This document shows positions 19,498-28,872 of a stretch of 64,000 bases of DNA, in pieces; position 1 is the first letter of the stretch; each line of letters begins with the position of its first letter. This DNA is from Parazoarcus communis (GTDB taxonomy: Bacteria > Pseudomonadota > Gammaproteobacteria > Burkholderiales > Rhodocyclaceae), in assembly GCF_003111645.1 (NCBI RefSeq), contig NZ_CP022187.1:1054001-1118000 (forward strand), given 5' to 3'. The notes under the pieces are model-generated. The model did not search any database, was not told the DNA's origin, and was given only the letters and a program-made list of their open reading frames with translations. The position numbers and the translations under genes are program-made.

Positions 19498-20146
19498 ATT
19501 TCAGAACGCTGAACGGATCACCATTGACGGCGGGGGCCGACGAGTTCGCGCCCCCCGTTGCGCCACGCTCACGCACAACGGATACAGCACGCCCCGCAGC
19601 CGCAGCGCTCGCTCGCCGCGTGACCCGCTTTGGCGCCGGGACCGCCTCGGGTACGAGAACCTCTTCACCGAGCGTTCCGCGCAGCACGATCGCAAGCCTG
19701 GTCGCATCTGCCCGGGTCGACCCTGTCAATGGCGCCTCGGCACGCAGGTCGACCAGCGAGGACGTTGCGACGCGTAAACCCGACACTGCCCGGATGCTCT
19801 TCGCGAGCTGGCTCGCCGGATCACGTTGCAATGCTTCGTCGGCGGAAACGATGGCGTGGCCATACTCACCAGCGTCGAAATGCAGCGAAGCCAGGCGAAC
19901 CCAGGGCTCTGCGTGCAGAGGAAATCTTGAGGTGACGGCCTGCAGAACCGCGACGGCCTCCCCACGCCTATCCTCCACAAGAAGTCGCTCAACCGTTTTC
20001 CCTGTTGCCTCGTACACGTCTGCAAATCCCGTTGCCTCCGGTTTCCCAGCCACCGTCGCGCATGCGGACAGACTCAGGATCACGGACACGATCAGTGCGC
20101 TATTCAACAAGCTCGAACCGACTCTTACCAGGTGAAAAGCATTCAC
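19496..20146 (-). CDS. T6SS-cluster TPR lipoprotein (GTG start)
   Basis: A 216-residue predicted lipoprotein with a signal peptide ending in the lipobox LSAC (C29), then a tetratricopeptide-like helical region (LLVEDRRGEAVAVLQ, HAEPWVRLASLHFDAGEY, ADEALQRDP), and a low-complexity, alanine-rich tail. The GTG at 20146 was chosen because GGAGG lies seven bases upstream and gives a clean signal peptide; the longer frame reads into tssJ on the other strand. It is the first gene of the minus-strand T6SS block, divergent from tssJ. TPR lipoproteins occur in some T6SS loci, but I cannot assign a named Tss or Tag function. Confidence 0.75.
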   Translation of the reverse strand: MNAFHLVRVGSSLLNSALIVSVILSLSACATVAGKPEATGFADVYEATGKTVERLLVEDRRGEAVAVLQAVTSRFPLHAEPWVRLASLHFDAGEYGHAIVSADEALQRDPASQLAKSIRAVSGLRVATSSLVDLRAEAPLTGSTRADATRLAIVLRGTLGEEVLVPEAVPAPKRVTRRASAAAAGRAVSVVRERGATGGANSSAPAVNGDPFSVLK

Positions 20147-20222
20147 TTTCAGGCCTCCGTCAGCGTTGTAAAAATGCTTTGCGCATAGTACATTGCCATT
20201 TTTGAAATGCCAAATGGATTTC

Positions 20223-20888
20223 ATGAAAGACCACAGATTCAGGTCTTCGCGAAGATGGGCGTTGCCACAGAGGTCGTCTCTGTCCAGACCATCGCGATGG
20301 GTGCTTGCTTCGGTGTTTGTCCTGAGCGGCTGCTCGGGCGCGGCCGCAATCCAGCTGGCGGGTGCGGCCGTCAGCGGTGCTGTAAATGGGGTACTCGAAA
20401 CCTCAGGCCTGCGTGTGGGACGCGACCGTGAATCCGCAGCTACCGTCCCGGTTTCCATCGAGGCAGCACCCGCACTGAACGCGAGTGCTGCCGGTGAGCC
20501 CCTGTCCGTGGTGCTGCGCATCTATCAACTGAAAAGCGAGCATGGCTTCGCACGGCTCACCTACGAGCAGGCACAACAGGACGATATGGGCGCGGAGGTA
20601 CTCGCGACAGAACTTGAAAGCGTTCGGGAACTGATCATCCTGCCTGGCCGACACTACGCGCTAACGCTGGAGATGCGTCCCGACACCCGGCACATCGGCA
20701 TCGTGGCGCTGTTTCATTCCCCCGCGCACGGGCGCTGGAAACTCGCCATTGAAAGGGGGCGCGCGCCGACAGATCAGATCGCACTCATGCTCGGCGTGTG
20801 TGCGATGGCCACCACCCCCGATGCGGACACCACCAAAAGTGAGGCAGCGGCCACAGTCGTTGCAGACATCCGCTGCAAACACAGCTGA
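20223..20888 (+). CDS. tssJ: Type VI secretion outer-membrane lipoprotein TssJ
   Basis: A 221-residue lipoprotein that anchors the TssJLM membrane complex to the outer membrane. The lipobox is LSGC (C37 from this start), and the beta-sandwich domain begins near PLSVVLRIYQLKS, with FARLTYEQ and the loop ending in IGIVALFHSP. The start is uncertain: ATG at 20223, ATG at 20214 and TTG at 20193 are all in frame, and none has a strong ribosome-binding site. 20223 gives the most typical Met-Lys signal peptide. TssJ normally binds TssM, for which there is no gene in this window. Confidence 0.85.
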   Translation: MKDHRFRSSRRWALPQRSSLSRPSRWVLASVFVLSGCSGAAAIQLAGAAVSGAVNGVLETSGLRVGRDRESAATVPVSIEAAPALNASAAGEPLSVVLRIYQLKSEHGFARLTYEQAQQDDMGAEVLATELESVRELIILPGRHYALTLEMRPDTRHIGIVALFHSPAHGRWKLAIERGRAPTDQIALMLGVCAMATTPDADTTKSEAAATVVADIRCKHS

Positions 20889-20901
20889 ACGGAAAGTCGT
20901 C

Positions 20902-22245
20902 ATGGACACGTCAAAAGTACTCTGGGGTGAAGGTCTGTTTCTCCGGCCGCAGCACTTTCAGCAACAGGATGCATACCTGGAATCCCTCAGCCGCAACGCA
21001 CTTCTCTGTGCGCAGCCCTATGGCTGGGGGATTCGCAAGCTGGAGGTGGATCTCGACGCACTGTCGAGCGGCATCCTCCGTCTCAACTGTGCAGACGTCG
21101 TATTCGAGGACGGCGAAACGTACCGGGCGCCGCAGATCGACCGCTTGCCGGAGCCCGTAATGCTCGACCGCGCCCGCTTCAGCGACGGCGCCACCGAGTT
21201 TCACCTCGGCATCAGGCATCTCCAGAGACATGGCAGCAACTGCGCAGCCGAGGACGCACAGACAGCCGAAACCCGTTTCATCATTACACCGATCAGTCTG
21301 TCCGATCGATGCACCGACGCGGTGGAAGCCGAGGTATCCGTGCTACGCAAGCGCGGCGTACTGAAGTCAGTGCTCGAAACACTCGACTCCTACCAGAACC
21401 TTCCGGTCCTGCGGGTACGCAAGACCCCGGGCGGTGCATACGAATGCGATCCGGAGTTCATGCCTCCCACAACCCGCATCGGCGCATCTCCGCGCCTGTT
21501 GTCCCGCCTTCAGGGCCTGCTCGATTCACTCGAGGCAAAATCGCACGCCTTGCATGGCTTGCACCGGGAGCCATCGCAATCGGTCATCGAGTTCAGATCT
21601 GGCGATCATGCTTCGTTCTGGCTTCAGCACACGGTCAGCAGCGCCTACGCTGCCCTGTCTCATTTGCGCCATGCGCCAATGGTCCATCCCGAGCGCCTGT
21701 TTCAGGAATTGCTCAGACTAGGAGGTAGCCTGATGACCTTTTCCAGACAACATCAATTGTCCGATCTGCCCGCCTACGATCATGCGCACCCCGGGCAGTC
21801 GTTTGTTCGTATCGACGAAATACTGCGGTCATTGCTGGAAACCGTGATTTCGGCCCGCTGTTTCAGCATCGCGCTGCACGAATCAAAACCCGCTTTCCAT
21901 ACCGGCCGGCTCGATTCGGGAAAGATCACACCCGACTCGCTGTTCTATCTGGCAGTCAGGGCAAACCAGCCCCTTTCCGAACTGATCGAATCCGTTCCCC
22001 TGCGAATGAAAATCGGCGCCCCTGACGACGTCGAGAAACTCGTGCTGTCCGCACTCAGCGGTGTGCAACTGACCCATACGCCGCAAGTGCCAAGCGCAAT
22101 ACCGGTCCGCCCCGGCACCTGCTATTTTGCCCTTGATTCAAAGGGCGCGCTCTACCAGCGGATGCTGAAGGCACAGGCCATCACCATTTATGCGCCCTCC
22201 AACTATCAAGACCTCAGTCTTGAACTCATCGCACTCTCATCATGA
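20902..22245 (+). CDS. tssK: Type VI secretion baseplate protein TssK
   Basis: A 447-residue baseplate adaptor that links the baseplate to the membrane complex. The N-terminus VLWGEGLFLRPQHFQQQD is the family hallmark, and the C-terminus ends in AITIYAPSNYQDLSLEL. The start at 20902 lies 13 bases after tssJ. It overlaps tssL by four bases (ATGA). Confidence 0.95.
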   Translation: MDTSKVLWGEGLFLRPQHFQQQDAYLESLSRNALLCAQPYGWGIRKLEVDLDALSSGILRLNCADVVFEDGETYRAPQIDRLPEPVMLDRARFSDGATEFHLGIRHLQRHGSNCAAEDAQTAETRFIITPISLSDRCTDAVEAEVSVLRKRGVLKSVLETLDSYQNLPVLRVRKTPGGAYECDPEFMPPTTRIGASPRLLSRLQGLLDSLEAKSHALHGLHREPSQSVIEFRSGDHASFWLQHTVSSAYAALSHLRHAPMVHPERLFQELLRLGGSLMTFSRQHQLSDLPAYDHAHPGQSFVRIDEILRSLLETVISARCFSIALHESKPAFHTGRLDSGKITPDSLFYLAVRANQPLSELIESVPLRMKIGAPDDVEKLVLSALSGVQLTHTPQVPSAIPVRPGTCYFALDSKGALYQRMLKAQAITIYAPSNYQDLSLELIALSS

Positions 22246-23030
22246 CCTCCCCCATCCCCTCACTGACCGGCTCCATGCATCCGCCGGGGGAGCACACACC
22301 CATTGAACGCACGCATGATGCGGCCCCGAAGCCGACCCTGGTCGACCTTCTCTACGAAGGTTTCTACATGGTCTTCCTGTTACGCAACGGGAAGTCACCG
22401 ACGACCTGTGCCGACTTCTCCGATCGGGTGACGGCCTTCCTCACTGAGTTCGAACGTCAGGCCAAAAAGGACGATTACTCGCCAGATGACATCTTCGACT
22501 CGAAGTACGCCTTCAGTGCGCTGGTCGATGAGGCGGTACTGTCGTCGAACTTTCCGCTTCGCGACGCCTGGGAGCGCCACCCCCTTCAGCTGACCCTGTT
22601 CGGCGATCAACTGGCCGGAGAGCACTTCTTCGACCGACTGGAGAGGGCCCGCGATAAAGGCAAGGCGCGCCTGCCCAGCCTGGACGTCTTCCACATGTGT
22701 CTGCTGCTCGGGTTCAAGGGCAAGTACCGGATCGAAGGCGCGGAAAAACTCAACTATCTCACCAGCCAGCTCGGTAACCAGATCGAGCACATCAGGGGCA
22801 GACACGTCGGATTTGCACCGCACTGGCGAGCGACGGACAGCGTCGCCCATACCCTTCGCCACGAAGTACCCTTCTGGGTCGTCGGCTCAGTACTCGCGCT
22901 CGCAGCCCTGTTTGCCTATATCGGCGTCAAGACAACGACCGACAACCTGACCCGCGAAGAGCTCGCGCTTCATTCAAGCGTGGTCAGCTTTAATCGAAAC
23001 CCGCCAAGCATCACCATCACACTGCCCTGA
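22242..23030 (+). CDS. tssL: Type VI secretion inner-membrane protein TssL (DotU/IcmH)
   Basis: A 262-residue DotU-family protein with a cytoplasmic N-terminal domain (LVDLLYEGFYMVFLLR, FSALVDEAVLSS, LLLGFKGKYR) and a single C-terminal transmembrane helix near residues 214-232. There is no C-terminal OmpA or peptidoglycan-binding domain, so anchoring to the wall would need another protein. It is translationally coupled to tssK. The T6SS gene order stops here, where tssM would normally follow. Confidence 0.94.
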   Translation: MTSPIPSLTGSMHPPGEHTPIERTHDAAPKPTLVDLLYEGFYMVFLLRNGKSPTTCADFSDRVTAFLTEFERQAKKDDYSPDDIFDSKYAFSALVDEAVLSSNFPLRDAWERHPLQLTLFGDQLAGEHFFDRLERARDKGKARLPSLDVFHMCLLLGFKGKYRIEGAEKLNYLTSQLGNQIEHIRGRHVGFAPHWRATDSVAHTLRHEVPFWVVGSVLALAALFAYIGVKTTTDNLTREELALHSSVVSFNRNPPSITITLP

Positions 23031-23379
23031 GCGAGCGCAGATACGGCTATCTGAGGAAACGGAAACGATTCACCTGACCCCGATCGGCGACCATCCGAAA
23101 GTTAAGGCGTCTGCCTGATTGCGATAAAGCTGGCAGCCGTGCACCACGATGTGTTGGTGCCGTTCGGCAGGCGCTACGGATCTGCTCCAAGGCGAACGCG
23201 GGATGGCCAACGGAGCGATTCACATTATTACCGACTGCACACCGAATGCCGCAGCAAGATCTCTCGCAATGACAAACCCGATACCGAAACCGCGAGGAGC
23301 ACGAGAGTGGAATTTCCCGATCAGCGCGGTCTCAAGCATAGGCCCCCGCAGTAAGTCATAACTGCGTTCAGACGCATTG
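23031..23379. other. Intergenic stretch after tssL, no convincing gene
   Basis: 349 bases with only short, overlapping open frames and no ribosome-binding site. I see no T6SS gene fragment such as tssM here. It marks the junction between the T6SS cluster and the accessory island. Confidence 0.5.
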
Positions 23380-23670
23380 TTAAGTGAGTGCCTTGATTGC
23401 GTTTTCGATAGCTTCATCTACGCTTTTCCGGTCCTCTGCACTGTCACCGAGCAGGGTTTCCCAAGGCAGGCGCAGGCGGGTTGATCGGTGACAGGTTTTC
23501 AGAACCAGAGACTGGAAACCGTGCTGTTGACCGAATCCGAAGTCTGAGTCGAAGCCGAGCAGATCTCTTGTTCCGACGTTCCAGATTCCAACCTGAACGC
23601 GATCAACAATCGACGCAATGCGACGGTGAAACGTCTGTGCAATTTCGATCGTAAATGGGCTCTTGTCCAT
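23380..23670 (-). CDS. Small hypothetical protein
   Basis: A 96-residue open frame starting MDKSPFTIEIAQTFHRRIASIV, which reads like a soluble, partly helical protein with an acidic C-terminal helix (GDSAEDRKSVDEAIENA). I do not recognise a family. The ribosome-binding site is weak (AGGCCC, distant), and the frame stays open upstream to 23817. Its codon pattern looks more gene-like than its surroundings, so it may be real or a relic. Confidence 0.4.
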   Translation of the reverse strand: MDKSPFTIEIAQTFHRRIASIVDRVQVGIWNVGTRDLLGFDSDFGFGQQHGFQSLVLKTCHRSTRLRLPWETLLGDSAEDRKSVDEAIENAIKALT

Positions 23671-23996
23671 GATGGGCCTAATTGCTGAGGGGGCAGGAAG
23701 CAGTCGCCCGCAGTGCATTAAAGATGAAACATTGCGGCGAGCGTCTGCGGTATAAGCCATAGTGAGCCTGAGCCGATTGCCTGATCTCGTCTGTTCGTTG
23801 CCGTATAGAGAGCGCACTGGATATCAATACCCGCAGAAATCTGTTTCAGGGCAATGATCGACCAGGATGCAGCCTCAGTGACGAGATGCGCGATCACCGA
23901 GCAAGGCTGCAAACTCTGCTCTGGGAACAGGATGACTGACCAGCATGTTCATCGCATTCATGGAAGCAACGCCAGTTCAGAGAATCTTGAATCGCT
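23671..23996. other. Stretch without a convincing gene
   Basis: 326 bases between the hypothetical gene and the DUF3096 gene. Only short unconserved frames are present. It is lower in GC than the neighbouring core genes. Confidence 0.45.
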
Positions 23997-24176
23997 TCAT
24001 GCACACTCTCCGGGCCTGAGGCAGCGGAGGTTGAACGCTCCAGCACCAAAGACGCCGAACAGGCCAATAGCTATCAAGCAAATTGCGACAATCTCTTTCA
24101 ACAGCCGGGGCACCACAAGAATCAGGATGCCGGCGAACAGCGACACCAGCGGAGCAAGCCCACGGTGGATATTCAT
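23997..24176 (-). CDS. DUF3096 small membrane protein
   Basis: A 59-residue protein beginning MNIHRGLAPLVSLFAGILILVVP, with two hydrophobic helices separated by RLLKE, which is the DUF3096 pattern. These proteins sit in the inner membrane; their function is unknown, but they often occur in stress-gene clusters. The ATG at 24176 has a good AAGGAG site five bases upstream. It lies 47 bases downstream of another small membrane-protein frame on the same strand. Confidence 0.75.
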   Translation of the reverse strand: MNIHRGLAPLVSLFAGILILVVPRLLKEIVAICLIAIGLFGVFGAGAFNLRCLRPGECA

Positions 24177-24223
24177 GAAGACTCCTTTTTTCAGTTTGTA
24201 CCTGAGCATGTTGCAAACACCAC

Positions 24224-24379
24224 CTAACATTCACCGCCGCCGACCAACAGCCAGCCGATGAGCGGCAAGAGCGCATCGGTTTGCATCTGTTCGGCGGTCG
24301 CCGCGACCGGCCCGATTCGCAGGACCTCTTCGGTCGTCGTGTTGTCGAGCGTTTGGCAAACCAGCATGGCTGCGCCCAT
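24224..24379 (-). CDS. Small stress-type membrane protein, possibly truncated
   Basis: A 51-residue frame starting MGAAMLVCQTLD. Its core TTTEEVLRIGPVAATAEQ and the following LPLIGWLLVGGG resemble a widespread family of about 70-residue membrane proteins with a 'YTTRE-V-DIGP-ATA' loop between two helices. Here the first helix is short and the second ends early at GGGEC, so the gene may be damaged at both ends. The first upstream in-frame stop is 39 bases before the ATG, and no strong ribosome-binding site is visible. The family match is from memory of the motif only. Confidence 0.45.
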   Translation of the reverse strand: MGAAMLVCQTLDNTTTEEVLRIGPVAATAEQMQTDALLPLIGWLLVGGGEC

Positions 24380-24801
24380 AACGACCCGAAGGAATCCGGT
24401 TATAAGTGGGACTTTTATCCGAGCGCTCGTTCAGCTTGCAGCCCTTGTTGCGAACCTTGCATTTCGCAGAGTCAGATGTACGCTGATTGCACAGAGGGCA
24501 CTGTTCGTTGGCGCACCTGGACGGCTATAGCCCTCGAGACCAGCCTCGGTCTGCCCCCGTTGCGCAGGGGGCGTTTCGGTAAAGGAACTACCGGACTAAT
24601 GTCTGACAGGTCCTTTGTCGTGCGCACACGGATTGCACGAGCCCTGTCCGCAGATTCGTGGGCCCAGTGCACCAGTTCCAGGCTGCTTCGGACGCCATCT
24701 CGCCAAGCTTGCATCATCCGTCCGGGAGCGGTGACGGCTACGAAGTGACGCTTTAGGCAGGCGCTCAAGCTATAAGCGGTAACGCTGTGTTGGCGGAAAT
24801 C
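24380..24801. other. Stretch without a convincing gene
   Basis: 422 bases with overlapping long frames on both strands, rich in Arg and Ser and without ribosome-binding sites, which look like chance frames in GC-rich DNA. Probably decayed sequence. Confidence 0.5.
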
Positions 24802-25671
24802 TCAGCTCTTGAGTTGCTTGCGGATTTCGAGCAGTTCGTCGTGGCGCTTGTCACTCGTCTCGGGATAGCTCAGCTTGAGGTCCTCGAAGATATCCAGCAT
24901 GACTTGGGCAATCATCAGGCGAGCATTCTTCTTGTCGTCTGCGGGGATCACATACCAGGGCGATTCGCGGGTACTGGTAGCGCCAAGGCAATCCTCATAG
25001 GCCGTGATGTACTGATCCCAGAACCTGCGCTCCTCGATGTCGGCAAGGCTGAATTTCCAGTTTTTTTCCGGCTCGTCAATACGATCAAGGAAGCGCTTCC
25101 GCTGCTCATCCTCGGACATGTGAAGAAAGAACTTCACGATACGGGTTCCGTTGCAGTGCAGGTGCCGCTCCAGATTGGTAATGGATCGATAGCGCTCGTG
25201 CCAGACCGCCTCCGCGTCCGACGGTGCGTCGGGAATTCCCTCGCTGAGCAGAATTCCGGGATGAACACGGGCGATCAGAACCTCCTCGTAATAGGATCGG
25301 TTGAAGATGCCGATCCGACCCCGTTCGGGCAAGTCGCGGGTGCTCCGCCAGAGAAAGTCGTGTTGCAATTCGGTAGGGGAAGGATGCTTGAAGCTGAAAA
25401 CCTGGCAGCCTTGCGGATTGATACCCGACATCACATGCCGAATCGCCCCATCTTTGCCCGCCGCATCCATCGCCTGGAAGACCACCAGCACCGCATAACG
25501 GTTGGATGCGTAGAGCATCCGCTGCAGGTCACTGAGCTTGCCGACATGCTTCTTGAGGGTCTTTTTATAGTCCCGCTTTGATTTGTATAAGCGGTCCACC
25601 TTCGTGTCCCACTTTCGAAGCTTCATCTTGTCGCCCTCGGGGACGCGAAAGTCCTTTGTCTTGATCTTCAT
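24802..25671 (-). CDS. ppk2: Polyphosphate:nucleotide phosphotransferase, PPK2 family
   Basis: A 289-residue kinase that transfers phosphate between polyphosphate and nucleoside mono- or diphosphates. Walker A is [10 protein letters not shown] (66-75), and the lid and Walker B segment is [16 protein letters not shown] (123-138), followed by [14 protein letters not shown]. The length fits single-domain PPK2 enzymes. Whether it phosphorylates AMP, ADP or both cannot be settled by eye. A strong AAGGAG site precedes the ATG at 25671. It lies 51 bases downstream of the metal ATPase gene in the same direction and may be co-transcribed. Confidence 0.92.
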   Translation of the reverse strand: MKIKTKDFRVPEGDKMKLRKWDTKVDRLYKSKRDYKKTLKKHVGKLSDLQRMLYASNRYAVLVVFQAMDAAGKDGAIRHVMSGINPQGCQVFSFKHPSPTELQHDFLWRSTRDLPERGRIGIFNRSYYEEVLIARVHPGILLSEGIPDAPSDAEAVWHERYRSITNLERHLHCNGTRIVKFFLHMSEDEQRKRFLDRIDEPEKNWKFSLADIEERRFWDQYITAYEDCLGATSTRESPWYVIPADDKKNARLMIAQVMLDIFEDLKLSYPETSDKRHDELLEIRKQLKS

Positions 25672-25722
25672 GCTTTTTCTCCTTGAATAAGCGGCGCGAC
25701 CTGGAGCGACGGCGCTCCACGC

Positions 25723-28143
25723 TCACGAATCGGCTTTTCCGGGTACGGCTTGTAGTCCCTTCGAATCGACTTCGGATGCAAGATCCAGGCTGACGCGATT
25801 CAGGCGCAGCGCATTGGTCACCACCGACACCGAACTCATGGCCATCGCGGCACCGGCCAGAACCGGCGACAGAAGCAGGCCGAAGGCCGGATAAAGCACA
25901 CCGGCAGCGATCGGGATGCCGAGCGCGTTGTAGCCGAAGGCAAAGCCGAGGTTCTGGCGAATGTTGCGCATCGTGGCGCGGGACAGCACGACGGCGCGCG
26001 CGATACCACGCAAATCGCCCTTGACCAGCGTCACCCCCGCGCTCTCCATGGCCACATCGGTACCGGACCCCATCGCGATGCCCACATCCGCCTGCGCGAG
26101 TGCCGGCGCGTCGTTGATGCCATCTCCCGCCATGGCAACCTTGCGCCCCTCTGCCTGCAGGCGCTTCACATGGCCGGCTTTGTCCTCAGGCAGGACTTCA
26201 GCGAGGATTTCGTCGATATGGAGTTGGCGGGCGACAGCCTCAGCCGTGCGCCTTGCGTCACCTGTGAGCATGACGACGCGGATGCCAGATTTCGTGAGCC
26301 CCGCAATCGCCTCCTTGCTGCCCTCCTTGATCGGGTCGGCCACCGCTGCGATGCCAACCGCAACGCCGTCGACGGCAAAGAACACCACGCTCTTAGCTTC
26401 GTCGCGCCAGGCTTCTGCACGCACACGCCAGGCCTCGCTGTCGACGTCCCGCTGCTTGAGAAAATCCTGACTGCCGATCAGTACCCGCCGGCCACCGACA
26501 TCGGCCAGCACACCCAGCCCGTTGATCGCCTCGAAGCCCTCTGCAGTCCCTGGCCTGAGGCTGCGTGCTTTTGCGCCTTCGACGATAGCCTGGGCAATTG
26601 GATGTTCGGACAGCTGCTCCACCCCGGCGACAAGCGCGAGCGCTTCGTCCTCGGCGAGGCCGTCGACCAGGATGTCGGTGAGGGCCGGATGGCCCAAAGT
26701 CAGGGTGCCGGTCTTATCCACCACGAGTGTGTCGATGTCGCGCATGCGCTCCAGCGCTTCGGCATTGCGGAACAGGATACCGGCGCGGGCGCCCTGCCCC
26801 ATGGATACGGTCATGGAGATGGGCGTGGCCAACCCGACTGCACAGGGGCAGGCCACAATCAGTACTGCCACTGCATTGATGAAGGCATAGGCGAAACGGG
26901 GCTCCGGACCAAAGAACCACCACACGACTGCAGTCACCACGGCAACTGCCACCACAATCTGCACAAAGTACGCCGCCACCACATCGGCGAAGCGCTGAAT
27001 TGGGGCACGAGTGCGCTGGGCCTCGCTGACCATGTTTACAATGCGCGCCAACAAGGCGTCCGACCCCACGCGCTCGGCACGAACGAGCAAGCTGCCATTG
27101 CCGTTCACGGTAGCCCCCACGACCTTGTCGTCAGGCGCCTTGGCCACCGGCACCGGTTCGCCGGTCATCATCGATTCGTCCACCCGGCCGTTTCCTTCAA
27201 TAACGATGCCGTCCACCGGCACCTTGTCGCCCGGCTTTACCCGCAGATGGTCGCCCACCGCGACGCTTTCCAGCGGCACCTGCTCCTCACTGCCGTCCTC
27301 ACCCACGCGCCAGGCGAGGTTGGGCGCCAGCTCAAGCAGTTGCTGGATTGCACGACTGGTTCGGCCCATCGCACGCAACTGCAGGAAATCACCGAGAACG
27401 ACCAGGGTCACGATAACTGCAGCCGCCTCGAAATAGGTATGCACGGCACCGTCGTGCTCGTGAAACTCAGGTGGAAACAGTCCGGGAAGGAGCACCGCTG
27501 CCAGGCTGAACAAATACGCCAGTCCCACGCCAAGGCCGATCAGGGTGTACATGTTCAGCGACCAGTGAGCCAGAGACAGCCAGAACTTCTTCAGGATCGG
27601 CCAGCCAACCCACAGCACGACAGGCGTCCCGAGCACGAACTCGATCCAGCCGCGAGCTCTCGGCTCCACACCAAACAGGTCCTGCAGGCCCACCATGGGC
27701 GCCATGGCAAGCACGAACAAGGGGGCGGACAAGGCAATGCCGATCCACAGTCGCCGCTTCAGGTCACGCAGTTCGGTGTCATCACTCTCACCCGTGCCGG
27801 CCATCGGCACCAGTGGCATGCCGCACTTGGGACAACTGCCCGACGCCTCCCGCACAATCTCCGGATGCATCGGACAGGTGTATTGCGTCCCCTCCGGAGC
27901 AGCGACAGCGTCCTTCTTCTGGCCACCTTCCTCTTTCGCTCTATCGTCCAGATAAGCAGCGGGCTCTGCCCGAAATGTGTCCCGACATTTTGTCGAGCAG
28001 AAGTGATAGTCCTTGCCTGCGTGCTCAAGGCTGGGTTTTCCTTCCCCAAGCACCACCGACATGCCACAGACGGGGTCCATTGCGGTTGCTGCGCCCTCCG
28101 CTTCAGGGCTGTGGTCGTGCGTCGAATGGATGTCGCTATTCAC
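25723..28143 (-). CDS. Copper-type P1B ATPase with YHS and heavy-metal-binding domains (GTG start)
   Basis: An 806-residue metal-exporting P-type ATPase. The N-terminus carries a YHS domain (DPVCGM at 23-28) and a zinc-ribbon-like heavy-metal-binding module (YTCPMHPEI at 88-96, CPKCGMPL at 104-111) instead of the usual GMxCxxC domain. The ATPase core shows TGEP (327-330), the CPC metal site (432-434), phosphorylated D476 in DKTGTLT, HP (514-515), and GDGINDAPA. The CPC motif and the [11 protein letters not shown] segment suggest Cu(I) or Ag(I) transport. The GTG start at 28143 follows AAGGAG by six bases. Confidence 0.93.
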   Translation of the reverse strand: MNSDIHSTHDHSPEAEGAATAMDPVCGMSVVLGEGKPSLEHAGKDYHFCSTKCRDTFRAEPAAYLDDRAKEEGGQKKDAVAAPEGTQYTCPMHPEIVREASGSCPKCGMPLVPMAGTGESDDTELRDLKRRLWIGIALSAPLFVLAMAPMVGLQDLFGVEPRARGWIEFVLGTPVVLWVGWPILKKFWLSLAHWSLNMYTLIGLGVGLAYLFSLAAVLLPGLFPPEFHEHDGAVHTYFEAAAVIVTLVVLGDFLQLRAMGRTSRAIQQLLELAPNLAWRVGEDGSEEQVPLESVAVGDHLRVKPGDKVPVDGIVIEGNGRVDESMMTGEPVPVAKAPDDKVVGATVNGNGSLLVRAERVGSDALLARIVNMVSEAQRTRAPIQRFADVVAAYFVQIVVAVAVVTAVVWWFFGPEPRFAYAFINAVAVLIVACPCAVGLATPISMTVSMGQGARAGILFRNAEALERMRDIDTLVVDKTGTLTLGHPALTDILVDGLAEDEALALVAGVEQLSEHPIAQAIVEGAKARSLRPGTAEGFEAINGLGVLADVGGRRVLIGSQDFLKQRDVDSEAWRVRAEAWRDEAKSVVFFAVDGVAVGIAAVADPIKEGSKEAIAGLTKSGIRVVMLTGDARRTAEAVARQLHIDEILAEVLPEDKAGHVKRLQAEGRKVAMAGDGINDAPALAQADVGIAMGSGTDVAMESAGVTLVKGDLRGIARAVVLSRATMRNIRQNLGFAFGYNALGIPIAAGVLYPAFGLLLSPVLAGAAMAMSSVSVVTNALRLNRVSLDLASEVDSKGLQAVPGKADS

Positions 28144-28215
28144 TGCTATCTCCTTCCGCGAATCCCGACCTTGCGCGATCGGCTTGGCGGACCACCGTGC
28201 TCAACGTCGCTGGCG

Positions 28216-28437
28216 CTATCGCTTAAGATCTTCGAGCCGTTTGATGTATTCATCCCGTTCGATTTTGCCCTCGGCATAGCGCGAATCGAGGATCTCGCGG
28301 GCACTCGGCTGCACTCGGCCCGTCCGTCGCCCGATGAACAGCCACACCACCAGGGCAATCAGCAAAATGGGAATCAGCCACATGAAAAACATGATTGGCC
28401 ATCCCCAAACCATACTGCCGTGTTCATATCCATACAT
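28216..28437 (-). CDS. SHOCT-domain small membrane protein
   Basis: A 73-residue protein with one transmembrane helix (IMFFMWLIPILLIALVVWLF) and a C-terminal SHOCT motif (ARYAEGKIERDEYIKRL-like: SRYAEGKIERDEYIKRLEDL). Such proteins often accompany copper or stress genes; their function is poorly known. AGGAACG before the ATG is a good ribosome-binding site. It lies 72 bases upstream of the metal ATPase. Confidence 0.85.
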   Translation of the reverse strand: MYGYEHGSMVWGWPIMFFMWLIPILLIALVVWLFIGRRTGRVQPSAREILDSRYAEGKIERDEYIKRLEDLKR

Positions 28438-28482
28438 GGTTCGTTCCTGTTGGCGGTATCAAACAGGCGACAACGCTGAGGG

Positions 28483-28872
28483 TCATGCACTGAGGCTGAC
28501 GCAGACCTTTCGCAGCAAAGCACGCGCCTCCTTGCCGAGCGCGTGCACGTCTTTGTTGTCCACCAACTGCAATACGACGTCGGGATCCATAAACACTACA
28601 TCGACGCCGCCATTGCCTTGCTCCCGCACCACCACATTGCATGGCAGCAGCAAACCAATATCCGGGTCGGCCTCGATAGCTCGGTGGGCAAGCCCAGGGT
28701 TGCACGCCCCCAGAATCCGGTAAGACCGGCGCTCGATATCGAGCTTGGACTTAAGGGTGGCCTTGACGTCGATATCGGTCAATACACCGAAGCCCTCCTG
28801 CTTCAGGGCGGCAATGACTTTCTCGATGGCCGTATCGAAGGGAAGTTTGAGATGGGTGCTGAATCCGTACAT
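28483..28872 (-). CDS. DUF302-domain protein
   Basis: A 129-residue protein of the DUF302 family, with the typical start [20 protein letters not shown], the [15 protein letters not shown] strand-turn, [13 protein letters not shown], and [10 protein letters not shown]. The function is unknown, but DUF302 genes recur in sulfur, metal and stress clusters. A GAGGAG site lies seven bases before the ATG. It is the first gene of a likely operon DUF302-SHOCT-metal ATPase-PPK2. Confidence 0.9.
   Translation of the reverse strand: MYGFSTHLKLPFDTAIEKVIAALKQEGFGVLTDIDVKATLKSKLDIERRSYRILGACNPGLAHRAIEADPDIGLLLPCNVVVREQGNGGVDVVFMDPDVVLQLVDNKDVHALGKEARALLRKVCVSLSA

Noticed and set aside
20147-20222. Sigma-54-like promoter upstream of tssJ
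   Set aside because: A TTTGC is present but no GG at the required distance.
23220-23417. Minus-strand frame with GFGIGFVIARDLAAAFG, reminiscent of the end of a histidine kinase
   Set aside because: Only one short motif-like stretch; no N, G1 or F box, no start signal. A relic is possible but cannot be supported.
24281-24768. Overlapping 155- and 98-codon frames on opposite strands
   Set aside because: Biased composition, no ribosome-binding sites, no recognisable domain. Treated as chance frames.
24720-24800. Possible integron attC-like palindrome before the ppk2 end
   Set aside because: No matching pair of core sites and no integrase or cassette array nearby.
26170-28479. Plus-strand open frame of 769 codons opposite the copper ATPase
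   Set aside because: Antisense shadow rich in His, Arg and Gln, as expected opposite a GC-rich gene. No family resemblance.
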